DNA of 64,000 bases, taken from positions 372,001 to 436,000 of the forward strand of contig NZ_JARXVH010000003.1 of NCBI RefSeq assembly GCF_029892565.1, in the 5' to 3' direction. The notes below the pieces were generated by a model. The model worked only from the letters and a program-made list of their open reading frames with translations, had not been told where the DNA came from and did no database searches. Both the position numbers and the translations under genes were made by a program. Positions 1-8,057 of this stretch are shown here, piece after piece. This DNA is from Streptomyces pseudovenezuelae. Its GTDB lineage: Bacteria > Actinomycetota > Actinomycetes > Streptomycetales > Streptomycetaceae. Each line of letters starts with the position of its first letter. The stretch's first letter is position 1.

Positions 1-1
1 C

Positions 2-364
2 GATGTCGTCGTCGTGAAGGTGGCGGGCATCGCCGCCCGGGAGATCCCCGGCGTGTACGACATGGGCGGCGGCCTCTCCCGCACCATCGGCGCCGTGCGC
101 GACCGCGTGCCCGGCGGCCGGCCCAACGTGGGGCGCGGCGTGAAGGTCGAGGTGGGCGAGCGGCAGACGGCCATCGACCTGGACCTGGTCGTCGAGTACG
201 GGGTGTCCGTGATGGACGTGGCCCAGGACGTGCGCGAGAACGTCGTCTCCGCCGTGGAGCGCGTCACCGGCCTTGAGGTCGTCGAGGTGAACGTCACCGT
301 CAACGACGTCCACCTGCCCGACGACGACGAGCCCGCGCACACCGGCGAGGCCCGCGTGGAGTAG
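2..364 (+). CDS. Asp23/Gls24 family envelope stress response protein (5' end cut by window)
   Basis: The reading frame is open from the first bases, so the start lies to the left of the window. A GTG at 14 is in frame but would remove the first strand of the domain. The 120 visible residues show the Asp23/Gls24 pattern: a GIAAREIPGVYDMGGG segment, a central region with VKVEVGERQTAIDLDLVVEYG, and a C-terminal ENVVSAVERVTGLEVVEVNV stretch. Family members are small cytosolic proteins that gather at the membrane through AmaP and respond to envelope stress. It is the first visible gene of a rightward operon with the DUF2273-like peptide, the DUF6286 protein and AmaP. The acidic C-terminal tail (PDDDEPAH) is usual. 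Family assignment is firm; role in this organism is inferred. Confidence 0.88.
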   Translation, partial: DVVVVKVAGIAAREIPGVYDMGGGLSRTIGAVRDRVPGGRPNVGRGVKVEVGERQTAIDLDLVVEYGVSVMDVAQDVRENVVSAVERVTGLEVVEVNVTVNDVHLPDDDEPAHTGEARVE

Positions 365-417
365 GTCGGCCGGTCAGGGGCACGGGCAGGAGTGGATCGG
401 GTGAGAGGTGTACGGGC

Positions 418-603
418 ATGAGCACACCGTTCGTGGGGATGATCGCGGGCATGGCCCTGGCGTTCGCGGGCTGGTTCGGCGGGTTCGGCGCCTTCCTGCT
501 CGTGGCCGCTCTCGGCGGCCTGGGCTGGGCGGTGGGCCGGTGGTTCGAGCGCGGCGGCAGCGTCCAGGACGTACGGGACGCGTTCGAGCGGAGCCGTCGA
601 TGA
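418..603 (+). CDS. Small DUF2273-like membrane protein of the Asp23/AmaP operon
   Basis: This 61-residue protein has a hydrophobic core from about residue 5 to 43, rich in glycine and alanine (GMIAGMALAFAGWFGGFGAF), which could form one or two membrane helices. A basic and acidic cytoplasmic tail follows (SVQDVRDAFERSRR). The ATG at 418 is preceded by a GAGAGG ribosome-binding sequence. The stop codon overlaps the next start (ATGA at 600-603), indicating translational coupling. Small proteins of this type lie beside Asp23 genes in actinobacteria and firmicutes and are placed near DUF2273. No enzymatic role is visible. Confidence 0.7.
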   Translation: MSTPFVGMIAGMALAFAGWFGGFGAFLLVAALGGLGWAVGRWFERGGSVQDVRDAFERSRR

Positions 604-1553
604 CGGCCGCCGCGCGGCGCGGCACCACCACCGTCTCGGAGCGGGCGGTGCGCAGGATCGCCGAGCGGGCGACCACCGAGGCGCTGCCCGGCCGCACGGC
701 CAAGGCGACGGCGACCGTACGGGGCAGGAGGGCGGAGCTGTCCCTCGGCGTGACGCTCCCCTATCCGGCCCCGCTGGCCGACGGCGTACACGACGTCCAG
801 CGCCATGTGGTGGAGCGCACCCGGGAGTTGACGGGGCTGGACCTGCCGACCGCGCGCGTCAGCGTCACCTCGCTCGCGGCGCCGAGGCACTCCCGCGCTC
901 CGATGTCCCCGACTGCGGAGACCGACTCACCTGGGACCAACTCACCGAGAGCCCCTGCGCGTTGGTGGTCCCGACGCCGGATCCCGCTCACCGTGCTGAC
1001 CTCGGTGGCCGCCCTGGGCTGCGGTGCGCTCGCCCTCGACCTGATCCAGGTGCACACCGCGCACCGGGCGGCAGCGGCCTGGCGCGTCTCGGCCGTGCAC
1101 TGGCTGTCGGGGCACGGGCCGGGCGACCCGGGCGTCGTGATCGCGGGCGCGCTGACGGCCCTGGTCGGCATCTGGATGGTCGTCCTCGCCGTCACGCCCG
1201 GCCGGCGTCGCCAATCCACCGTGCACACGGCGGCCGAACGGGTCGACGCGGCGGTGGACCGCTCAGCGGTCGAGAGCCTGGTCCGCGACGCGGTAGGGGG
1301 CGTGGCCGGCATCACGGCGGTACGGGTTCGGGTACGCCGCCGACGGGTCACCGTACGGGCGCGACTGGCCTTCGGCGACCGGGCACAGACGTCCGCCGCG
1401 GTCACGGCCGCGGCCCGCGCCGCCGTATCCTCCTGCCGACTGCGCCGCGAGCCCCGGGTACGGGCCGTCGTCGTCCCGGAGCCGTTGTGGCAGCCGCCGG
1501 TACCGGCACCGGTGCCCGCAACGGCCGTAGCGACCAAGGGAGTTGCCCAGTGA
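600..1553 (+). CDS. DUF6286 domain-containing Asp23/Gls24 family protein
   Basis: The start chosen is the ATG at 600, which overlaps the previous stop and gives 317 residues. Residues 1-105 form an Asp23/Gls24-like domain (TTVSERAVRRIAERATTEAL, then an ELSLGVTLPYPAPLADGVHDVQ segment). A Pro/Ser-rich linker follows, then a DUF6286 region with two membrane helices at roughly residues 130-150 (LTVLTSVAALGCGALALDLI) and 180-200 (VVIAGALTALVGIWMVVLAV), and a cytoplasmic basic domain. The protein probably links the Asp23 scaffold to the membrane. It overlaps AmaP by 4 bp (GTGA at 1550-1553). Domain family is clear; biochemical role is not. Confidence 0.8.
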   Translation: MTAAARRGTTTVSERAVRRIAERATTEALPGRTAKATATVRGRRAELSLGVTLPYPAPLADGVHDVQRHVVERTRELTGLDLPTARVSVTSLAAPRHSRAPMSPTAETDSPGTNSPRAPARWWSRRRIPLTVLTSVAALGCGALALDLIQVHTAHRAAAAWRVSAVHWLSGHGPGDPGVVIAGALTALVGIWMVVLAVTPGRRRQSTVHTAAERVDAAVDRSAVESLVRDAVGGVAGITAVRVRVRRRRVTVRARLAFGDRAQTSAAVTAAARAAVSSCRLRREPRVRAVVVPEPLWQPPVPAPVPATAVATKGVAQ

Positions 1554-2137
1554 CGCGCACCGCTCGCACCGCCGTCGACCGGACCGTCCTCGGCGCCACC
1601 GGACTCGTGCTCCTCCTCACCGGATCGTGGCTCGCCGCCTCGGACCGCGCCCTCGCCCACCGGTTGCCGTCCTGGTGGCCCACCGCAGGCACGGGTGCCG
1701 TGCTGCTGGACCCCGGCCGGCTGGCGCGGTTGCGGGGCGAGGGCTGGTGGACGCCCACGGTGATGGCCGCGTCGATCGGGCTGACCGTGCTGTTGGCGCT
1801 CTGGACTCTCGGGCAACTGCGTCCGGGTCCGGCCCGGCGGCTCGCGCTGCCCTCCCCCGGCTGCACGGTGCGTCCGCGGGTGCTGGCCGAGGCGCTGGCG
1901 GCCCGCGCGACGGCTGTTCCCGGGGTGGCCCGCGGGCGTGCCCGGGTGCTGCCCCGGCGCGGGCGGCGGCTGGAGGTGGAGCTGCGGGTCCGGCTGGCAC
2001 CGGACACGTCCCCGGACGCCGTCCTGCCCGCCCTGCGCGCGGTGACCGCGGAGGCCGACGCGGCGGCTGCCCCTTACACCGTGCACACCAGGCTCCGGCT
2101 GAGCGCCGCCTCGCACCGCATGCCCCATGTCCGCTGA
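1550..2137 (+). CDS. amaP: Alkaline shock response membrane anchor protein AmaP
   Basis: The 195-residue product starts at a GTG that overlaps the stop of the DUF6286 gene. It has an N-terminal membrane helix (VLGATGLVLLLTGSWLAAS), a second helix around residues 70-90 (VMAASIGLTVLLALWTLG) and a cytoplasmic C-terminal domain with alternating basic strands (RRGRRLEVELRVRLAP). This arrangement and its place directly after two Asp23-type genes match AmaP, which tethers Asp23 to the membrane in firmicutes. It overlaps the BrkB/YihY gene by 11 bp, so the whole block is probably one transcript. Confidence 0.75.
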   Translation: MTRTARTAVDRTVLGATGLVLLLTGSWLAASDRALAHRLPSWWPTAGTGAVLLDPGRLARLRGEGWWTPTVMAASIGLTVLLALWTLGQLRPGPARRLALPSPGCTVRPRVLAEALAARATAVPGVARGRARVLPRRGRRLEVELRVRLAPDTSPDAVLPALRAVTAEADAAAAPYTVHTRLRLSAASHRMPHVR

Positions 2138-3056
2138 GTCGTACGTCGGCCGGGTCCGCCGCATCGCCGGGGTCCGGCCACCGGCGGCCTGGTGGCCGGC
2201 GCTGCGACGCACACCGGCGTCGCTGTGGAACGACGACATCTCGGACTACGCGGCGGCGCTGACGTACTACGCGATCCTCGCGGTGCTGCCGGCGATGCTG
2301 GCCACCGTCATCGCGTTCGGCATGATCAGCCCGGAGACGGCCGAGGAGTTCGTCACCCAGGTCACCGCGTACGCCCCGGCCGACTCCGGTACGGAACTGC
2401 ACACCGCCCTGACCCATGTGCTGCGCACCGACCGGACGGCGTGGCCCCTGCTGGTGGCCGGTGGGGTCAGCGCGCTGTGGTCGGCGACCAGTTATCTCGC
2501 CGTGTTCCGCCGGGCCCTGCACCGCATGCACCGCACCCACGACCGGCGTTCGCCCTGGCGCAAGGCGCCGCGCATCGTGCTGACCGCGCTCGCGCTGCTC
2601 GGTCTGCTCCTCGTCGGCTCGCTCACCCTGCTGCTGACCGGCCCGCTCGCCAAGGCGGTGGGCCGGATGGCCGGCGTGGACGAGACCGCCGCCTGGGCGT
2701 GGGACCTGCTGCGCTGGCCGGTCCTGCTGTGCCTGGTCGCCCTCCTGGTCGTGGTCGTCTTCCACACCGGCCCGATCGGGGCACGCCGACGCGGGCACAC
2801 CCTGCCCGGCGGCGCGCTGGCCGCCGCGCTGTGGCTGACCGTCTCCGCGGGCTTCTCGACGTACGCCTCGACACTCGGCGCCTACAGCAGGCTGTACGGC
2901 TCGCTCTCCGGCAGCGTCGTCTTCCTCATCTGGCTGTGGCTGTCCAACCTCGCGCTGCTGAGCGGGGCGCAGTTCGCGGCGGAGCTCGCGAAGGGTGCGG
3001 ATGTCCGCGCGGGCGACGCCGGTCAGAGCAGCACCGGGGAGGCGCCGGCCCCGTAG
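2127..3056 (+). CDS. YihY/BrkB family membrane protein
   Basis: This 309-residue protein has the YihY/BrkB architecture. An N-terminal cytoplasmic helix with LWNDDISDYAAALTYYAILAVLPAML leads into five further membrane helices, ending near the typical LWLSNLALLSGAQFAAEL segment. Family members are inner-membrane proteins of uncertain transport function and were once annotated as ribonuclease BN. The ATG at 2127 lies inside the AmaP coding sequence, which suggests coupling to the envelope operon. Its last 34 bases overlap the 3' end of the convergent hydrolase gene on the other strand. Confidence 0.88.
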   Translation: MSAESYVGRVRRIAGVRPPAAWWPALRRTPASLWNDDISDYAAALTYYAILAVLPAMLATVIAFGMISPETAEEFVTQVTAYAPADSGTELHTALTHVLRTDRTAWPLLVAGGVSALWSATSYLAVFRRALHRMHRTHDRRSPWRKAPRIVLTALALLGLLLVGSLTLLLTGPLAKAVGRMAGVDETAAWAWDLLRWPVLLCLVALLVVVVFHTGPIGARRRGHTLPGGALAAALWLTVSAGFSTYASTLGAYSRLYGSLSGSVVFLIWLWLSNLALLSGAQFAAELAKGADVRAGDAGQSSTGEAPAP

Positions 3057-3688
3057 CACTCCTCGGGCAGCGGGTCGGGGGCGGTGGTCGGGGCGAGTAC
3101 GTGGGCGACGAGGGCCGCGGCCGTGTCGTGCCAGAAGCGGTGGCGGCGCAGCATCCCGTGGTCGCCGTCGGCGATGACCGCCAGGCCGGCCCGAGTTGCC
3201 CCTTCGTCCCGGGCCCGGCGCACGCAGTCCGCCGTCTCCGTGGGTGAGGTGACGTGGTCGCGTTCGCCGTGCAGGGCGACGAGGCGGCGGCCCGCCGTCT
3301 GCTCGACCGGTTCGGCCGGCGGCCACCACGGCGCGAGGGCGACCACGCCCGTCACCAGCGGGTGACCGGCTGCGCGCAGGGCCGCACGGCCGCCCATGGA
3401 GTGGCCGAGCAGCACGGTCGGTACGGGGCCGGTGAGTTCGGCCAGGGCGTCCAGCGCGCGCAGGGTGTCACGGACCGGGTCGGCCCGGTCGCCGTTCCAG
3501 CCGCGGAGGCGGTAACGGACCTGGGCGACCAGGACGTCCTGGTGGGGCAGTTCGGCGATCACCGCGCGCACGACGGGGTTCATGCGCAGCGCGGCCAACT
3601 GCCAGGGCCGGGCGGGGCGTTCGCTCGTCTCCTGGCCGCCGTGCAGTACGAGGACGGTGGCTCGGGGGTGCGGCGGACGCCGGCGCAT
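3023..3688 (-). CDS. Alpha/beta hydrolase (dienelactone-hydrolase-like)
   Basis: The frame encodes an alpha/beta hydrolase of about 221 residues from the ATG at 3688. Visible are a strand leading to an oxyanion segment (TVLVLHGGQE), the nucleophile elbow GHSMGG with serine, a late aspartate in LVALHGERDHV, and the histidine in VIADGDHGMLRR. A catalytic Ser-Asp-His triad is therefore present. The frame is open for some distance upstream and a TTG at 3694 or an earlier codon could be the true start, so the N-terminus is uncertain. It has no signal peptide and is probably cytosolic. Substrate is unknown. Its 3' end overlaps the convergent BrkB gene by 34 bp. Confidence 0.75.
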   Translation of the reverse strand: MRRRPPHPRATVLVLHGGQETSERPARPWQLAALRMNPVVRAVIAELPHQDVLVAQVRYRLRGWNGDRADPVRDTLRALDALAELTGPVPTVLLGHSMGGRAALRAAGHPLVTGVVALAPWWPPAEPVEQTAGRRLVALHGERDHVTSPTETADCVRRARDEGATRAGLAVIADGDHGMLRRHRFWHDTAAALVAHVLAPTTAPDPLPEECYGAGASPVLL

Positions 3689-3891
3689 CCTCAACGGAAC
3701 CCGCGCGTCGGCGTGTTCGTGCTCGGTGGTGTCGTCCTGTGGCTCGATGAGGCGCTCCTCGTGCGTTCCCTCTGCGTTCCTCGGGCAGCCGTATCCTCCC
3801 CGGCCCGCAGGAAAGCCGAGAACGGCCTTGAGGGGCAAGAGGACCGAGCGGAAGCCCGGCATCGGCGGAAGCGGCGCGAGCACCAGGAGCA

Positions 3892-3932
3892 CCGACGGCG
3901 CCCCCTCCACCCCACGGAGGGGGCGCCGTCGG
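3892..3932 (-). terminator. Strong hairpin terminator after the chloroperoxidase-like hydrolase gene
   Basis: A perfect 17-bp GC-rich stem (3892-3908 with 3916-3932) closes a 7-base loop. It lies 17 bases past the stop codon of the leftward hydrolase gene that ends at 3949. There is no T-run, as is common for Streptomyces terminators. Confidence 0.85.
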
Positions 3933-3948
3933 AACCACGGAGACTCGG

Positions 3949-4779
3949 TCAGGACTCGATGAACGCGAGGATGTCGGGGTTCAGTACCTCCGGGTGGGTC
4001 GACAGCATCCCGTGCGGGTACCCCTCGTAACTCTTGAGCGTGCCGTTCTTCAGGAGCGCGACCGTCAGCGGTGCCGAGTCCTCGTACGGGACGACCTGGT
4101 CGTCGGTTCCGTGGGCGACGAGGACCGGGACGTCGATCTGCCGGAGGTCCTCGGTGAAGTCGGTCTCGGAGAACGCCTTGACGCATTCGTAGTGGGCGTT
4201 GGCGGCGCCCATCATGCCCTGCCGCCACCAGTTGTCGATCAGCCCCTGCGACACGTTCGCGCCGGGCCGGTTGAAGCCGTAGAACGGCCCCGAGGGTACG
4301 TCGACGAAGAACTGCGCGCGATTGCCGGCGACCCCCTCGCGGAAGCCGTCGAAGACCTCGATGGGCAGGCCGCCGGGATTGGCGGGCGACTTGAGCATGA
4401 CGGGCGGTACGGCGCCCACCAGCACCGCCTTCCCGACCCGGCCGGGCTCGGCACGGGCCACGTAGCGCGCGACCTCGCCGCCGCCGGTGGAGTGGCCGAT
4501 GTGACACGCGCCCCGCAGGTCGAGCGCGGCCGCGAGGGCGATCACGTCGGCGGCGTAGGTGTCCATGTCGTGGCCGGCGGCGGTCTGGGTGGAGCGGCCG
4601 TGTCCCCGGCGGTCGTGCGCGATCACCCGGTAACCGTGCGCCGAGAAGAACAACATCTGGTTGTCCCAGTCGTCGGCGCTCAGTGGCCATCCGTGATGAA
4701 AGACGACGGGCCGGCCATCCCGTGGACCCCAGTCCTTGTAGAAGATGGTGGTGCCGTCGTCGGTGGTGACTGTACCCAT
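3949..4779 (-). CDS. Alpha/beta hydrolase of the non-heme chloroperoxidase/esterase type
   Basis: The ATG at 4779 is preceded by a good GGAGG site and gives 276 residues, the usual length for non-heme chloroperoxidases. The frame opens further upstream but without support. Motifs seen are [18 protein letters not shown] (oxyanion region), HDRRGHGRS, the nucleophile elbow GHSTGG with Ser97, an aspartate in [15 protein letters not shown], and a late histidine in [13 protein letters not shown]. The family hydrolyses esters and can halogenate in a peracid-dependent side reaction, so the chloroperoxidase name does not show a physiological role. It is probably cytosolic and monocistronic, with its own terminator just downstream. 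Confidence 0.9.
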   Translation of the reverse strand: MGTVTTDDGTTIFYKDWGPRDGRPVVFHHGWPLSADDWDNQMLFFSAHGYRVIAHDRRGHGRSTQTAAGHDMDTYAADVIALAAALDLRGACHIGHSTGGGEVARYVARAEPGRVGKAVLVGAVPPVMLKSPANPGGLPIEVFDGFREGVAGNRAQFFVDVPSGPFYGFNRPGANVSQGLIDNWWRQGMMGAANAHYECVKAFSETDFTEDLRQIDVPVLVAHGTDDQVVPYEDSAPLTVALLKNGTLKSYEGYPHGMLSTHPEVLNPDILAFIES

Positions 4780-5028
4780 CGCTGATCCTCCGCTCGCCCG
4801 GGCGTGCCCCGGGCTGCTCGGGGGTGCGCGGGGCACGCGTGACCGACGAATTCACGCCTTGAGGCGCGGTCCGGATGTACCTCGAACACACTACGCCGGG
4901 GGTTTGCGGGGCACATCCGCGGACGCACAGGGCGGCGGGTCCGCTGAGCGGACTGACGGCGTTGTGCGGCCGTTCGCCGGACCGGAGCATGTGGTCTTCC
5001 CGGTCGTTCCCGCCCCTCGGGAGGTTCA

Positions 5029-6654
5029 GTGCGCTCCGTCGTCCGACGAGAACTCGCGGCTCTGGTGAGTCTGCTCGCCCTGCTGACCCTTGTGTCGGCC
5101 GTCCCTTCGTCCGCGGCCCCTCGCTCCTTGACCGTCGCCACCGACAAGGGCGCGGTCGCCGGAGCCACGGCGGGCGGGGTCGATCGGTTCCTCGGCATGC
5201 CGTACGCGGCGCCACCGGTCGGTGCCGGACGCTGGCAGCCGCCCGCCTCGGCCTGGTCGGGCGCGCGGTCGGCGACCTCCTACGGTTCGCGCTGCCCGCA
5301 GGCGTCCACCGGCACCGGACCGGGCATGAGCGAGGACTGCCTGTATCTCAACGTCTACACGTCCGAACGGCGAACGGACCGCCCGCTGCCGGTGCTGTTC
5401 TGGATCCACGGCGGGGGCTTCTCCGGCGGTGCGGGTGACCTCTACGACGGCTCGCGGATCGCGAAGACCGACAACGTCGTGGTCGTCACGGTCAACTACC
5501 GGCTGGGCGTGTTCGGTTTCCTCGACGTGCCCGGGCTGAGCAGGCAGGGCGCGGGCAACTACGACCTGCTCGACCAGGAGGCCGCGCTGCGCTGGACCCA
5601 GCGCAACATAGGCGCCTTCGGCGGGGACTCGGGCCGGGTGACCATCGCGGGTGAGTCGGCGGGCGGCCACTCCGTCTGCGCCCTGCTGTCCTCACCGCCG
5701 GCGCGCGGCCTGTTCGCCGGTGCGATCATCCAGAGCGGCGGGTGCCCGAGCCTCACGGTCGCGCAGGCCACCGCCAAGGGCGAGGACTACGCCGCGGCCG
5801 CCGGCTGTTCCGTCCCGGCGACCAGCGTGTCCTGTCTGCGGGCCGAGCCGACGGACCAACTGATGGCAGCCGGCGGCGGTTTCACCGGCGGCATCCGGTC
5901 CGGACCCCTTCCCGTGTCCGGCGTTCCCGAACTGCCCCTCGCGCCGGGCGTCGCCGTACGCACCGGCCGGATCCACCACGTCCCCCTCCTCATCGGCAGC
6001 ACCCGCGACGAGGTGCGCCAATGGGCACTTCCGTTCGCGAACGCGACGAAGGAACAGTACGAACGGGCGGTGGGGCTGGAGTTCGGCGCACAGGCCGACG
6101 CCGTCCTCGCGCACTACCCCTACAGCGCCTACGACAGTCCGTACGCGGCGGCGTACGCCATCAGCGCGTTGTGGGACAGCAGCGTCTTCTACGGACTGGG
6201 CGGCTGCCAGTACCAGAACCTCACGGCCCGGTTCGCGGCCCGTCAACCGCGCACGTACTTCTACGAGTTCGACGACCCGCACCCGCCGACCCTCGCGACG
6301 ACCCCGGCCGGCTTCGACTCCGGCGCCCCGCATGCCGACGAACTCGGCTACTTGCGGCCCCTGGACACCTCGAAGTCGCTGACTCCCGGGCAACAGCGGC
6401 TCTCCACGGCGATGGTGCGCTACTGGGGTTCGTTCGTGAAGCACGCGAGCCCGACGACCGCGGGACTGGCTGCCTGGCCGTCCTACAACAGCGGCAGGTA
6501 CATGTCCCTGCTGCCCGGCGACGACAGCCGGGCCCTGAAGTCCGCGGTGTACGCGAACCGACACCAGTGTTCGTTCTGGAACGGCATCAGCTACGACGGA
6601 CTCACCACCAACCCGGACCGCCTCGCCGCACAGGCAGGCGTTCCCACGTCCTGA
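5029..6654 (+). CDS. Secreted type-B carboxylesterase
   Basis: A GTG at 5029 after GGGAGG gives 541 residues. The N-terminus is a Sec signal peptide (basic start, LAALVSLLALLTLVSAVPSSAAP). The mature protein is a type-B carboxylesterase: GMPYAAPPVGAGRWQPP near the N-terminus, SEDCLYLNVYT, the oxyanion HGGGF, and the nucleophile elbow GESAGG with Ser210. The acidic residue and histidine of the triad fall in the later third (a candidate histidine is in SGAPHADELGYL). It is expected to hydrolyse extracellular carboxylic esters. It stands alone and is followed by a strong hairpin terminator. Confidence 0.92.
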   Translation: MRSVVRRELAALVSLLALLTLVSAVPSSAAPRSLTVATDKGAVAGATAGGVDRFLGMPYAAPPVGAGRWQPPASAWSGARSATSYGSRCPQASTGTGPGMSEDCLYLNVYTSERRTDRPLPVLFWIHGGGFSGGAGDLYDGSRIAKTDNVVVVTVNYRLGVFGFLDVPGLSRQGAGNYDLLDQEAALRWTQRNIGAFGGDSGRVTIAGESAGGHSVCALLSSPPARGLFAGAIIQSGGCPSLTVAQATAKGEDYAAAAGCSVPATSVSCLRAEPTDQLMAAGGGFTGGIRSGPLPVSGVPELPLAPGVAVRTGRIHHVPLLIGSTRDEVRQWALPFANATKEQYERAVGLEFGAQADAVLAHYPYSAYDSPYAAAYAISALWDSSVFYGLGGCQYQNLTARFAARQPRTYFYEFDDPHPPTLATTPAGFDSGAPHADELGYLRPLDTSKSLTPGQQRLSTAMVRYWGSFVKHASPTTAGLAAWPSYNSGRYMSLLPGDDSRALKSAVYANRHQCSFWNGISYDGLTTNPDRLAAQAGVPTS

Positions 6655-6656
6655 CA

Positions 6657-6686
6657 GCAGCCGACCTGAACACGCAGGTCGGCTGC
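6657..6686 (+). terminator. Hairpin terminator after the carboxylesterase
   Basis: A perfect 12-bp stem (6657-6668 with 6675-6686) with a 6-base loop begins three bases after the stop codon of the secreted carboxylesterase. It is a GC-rich intrinsic terminator without a T-run. Confidence 0.85.
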
Positions 6687-6810
6687 CGTCAGACCACTCA
6701 GGGCCCCGGCCGTCCCACCGGTCCGCCCGCGGCGAGCGCTTCACCGACGCAGCCTGGCCGTCCTCACCCAGTGCCTTACGGGCCTGGGAGGGGCCCCCAG
6801 CCGGAGGGGC

Positions 6811-6972
6811 GTGCCACCTCGTCCGTTCCAGGCCGCACACGGGCCGACCTCAGCGCTCGAACTCGACGACGAGGACGGGCGTTGCGTCGCGGTCATCACG
6901 CAGTTCGGGATGGTCGGAAAGGACGTGCACGCGGCGTGGGAACATCTCGCGGCGTCACTGCCCGACGCCTAG
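6811..6972 (+). other. Possible small ORF or gene remnant (53 codons)
   Basis: The 6655-7030 stretch has no normal gene. In it, a GTG at 6811 preceded by GGAGG opens a frame ending at TAG 6970-6972. Its last 40 residues look protein-like (a strand GRCVAVITQFGMVGKDVHAA followed by an amphipathic helix WEHLAASLPDA), whereas the first ten do not. I read it as either the preserved C-terminus of a lost gene or a small unknown protein. I cannot assign a family; the ending is loosely like that of small START/AHSA1-type proteins. Confidence 0.3.
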
Positions 6973-7030
6973 GGCATGGGCGTGGGGCGTCTCTATCCTG
7001 AGGTAGAGGCCGCGTTCCTCCGTCGCGTCG

Positions 7031-7384
7031 ATGATTCGTTCATCGGCCGACGGAATGCTGATGGGCATGGACATCACCTCGCTCACCGTCGTCCTCAGCG
7101 TGATCGTCGTCGTCACGGCCTCGGTTCTCATCGTCGCCAACGAGCCGCCGCTGTGGGTCTATGCGCTGACCTGCGTGGGCTCCTGGCTCCCGAGCGCCGC
7201 CCTGCTCAAGGCACCCGCCTTCGTCACCGGCGTCGGGCACAGCACCGTCGGCGAATGGGCCGTGCGGCTCGCCCTCACCTCGACCCTCACGGCCGCGGTG
7301 AGCTTCTTCGTCGGCAAGGACAGCCGCGGGGGTGCCGGCGAAGACGCCACCGACGGCCCCCCGACACCCCGTCCGACGGCCTGA
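7031..7384 (+). CDS. Small hypothetical membrane protein
   Basis: The frame gives up to 117 residues. In-frame ATG codons at 7031, 7055, 7061 and 7067 are possible starts, and none has a clear ribosome-binding site. The hydrophobic profile starts after the ATG at 7067 (MDITSLTVVLSVIVVVTASVLIV). Two or three membrane helices can be seen, the last being LALTSTLTAAVSFFVGKD, then a hydrophilic Pro-rich tail. No family is recognised. It converges on the leftward gene ending at 7392 with seven bases between. Confidence 0.6.
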   Translation: MIRSSADGMLMGMDITSLTVVLSVIVVVTASVLIVANEPPLWVYALTCVGSWLPSAALLKAPAFVTGVGHSTVGEWAVRLALTSTLTAAVSFFVGKDSRGGAGEDATDGPPTPRPTA

Positions 7385-7391
7385 GCCGCTG

Positions 7392-8057
7392 CTACTTCCC
7401 GAACGCCTGGCGGAACTCGGCGATGGTTTCGGGCGAGGCCGAGTTCGCGCCGCACATCGGGACCACGCCGTCCTTTGCGGCCACGATGTAGGACTCACCG
7501 ACCGAGAACGTCAGCCGCTCCACGTCGTCCGAGCCGCTGTCGAGTACGACCGTCCCGGCGTCACCGCCCTTCAACCAGTAGTCGACGCGGAAGGTGACCG
7601 CGGAGCCCTTGACGGACGTGACCGTTCCGCCGAAGAGGGTCGGGTACTTGCGCAGCAGATCGGGGGTGGGTTCCACGCACTTGCCGGTGGCGCCACCCGC
7701 CTCGGCGGTGAGCGTCAGAGGGGCGGCGGCCTTGGCCGAGTGACCGACGCCGTTGCCATTGCCGCTGCCGTTGCCACTGCCGTTGTTCGCCATGATTCCT
7801 CCTGCGATGCCGCCGCCGAGCAGGAGCAGGCCGGCGGCCGCGAGTCCGAGGAACTGACGGCGTCCCCGTCCCGCGGTGGTCTTCGCGGGGCGAGGGGTGG
7901 TGCCGGCAGTGGCTCCGGCGGGGGTCGTCGCCGACGAGAACGCGGTGTCGCTGGTCAAGGTGGCCTCCACAAGACGGTCGATGTCGGGCAGCGGAGCTTC
8001 TGGCGTCAACGCCGGGTCCGCGGACTTCAGCCGGGCCAGCAGTTCGTCGTCATTCAC
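7392..8057 (-). CDS. Membrane partner (putative anti-sigma factor) of the adjacent ECF sigma factor
   Basis: The GTG at 8057 overlaps the sigma factor stop by 4 bp, so the two are translationally coupled. The 221-residue protein has an acidic N-terminal cytoplasmic region starting MNDDELLARLKSADPALTPEAP, typical of membrane partners in Streptomyces sigma operons. One membrane helix follows after residue 70 (RRQFLGLAAAGLLLLGGGIAGG), then an outer domain containing the fragments VEPTPDLLRKYPTLFGGTVTSV and DVERLTFSVGESYIVAAKDG. No HxxxCxxC zinc anti-sigma motif is seen. The RRQFLG sequence before the helix resembles a twin-arginine motif but is internal. Function as an anti-sigma factor is inferred from position only. 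Confidence 0.65.
   Translation of the reverse strand: MNDDELLARLKSADPALTPEAPLPDIDRLVEATLTSDTAFSSATTPAGATAGTTPRPAKTTAGRGRRQFLGLAAAGLLLLGGGIAGGIMANNGSGNGSGNGNGVGHSAKAAAPLTLTAEAGGATGKCVEPTPDLLRKYPTLFGGTVTSVKGSAVTFRVDYWLKGGDAGTVVLDSGSDDVERLTFSVGESYIVAAKDGVVPMCGANSASPETIAEFRQAFGK

Noticed and set aside
1617..3329. 570-codon - strand frame opposite AmaP and BrkB
   Set aside because: No domain, strongly Arg/Pro-rich, opposite supported genes with coupled starts.
5029..6654. Possible cholinesterase or para-nitrobenzyl esterase assignment
   Set aside because: The motifs support only the type-B carboxylesterase family; substrate cannot be chosen from sequence.
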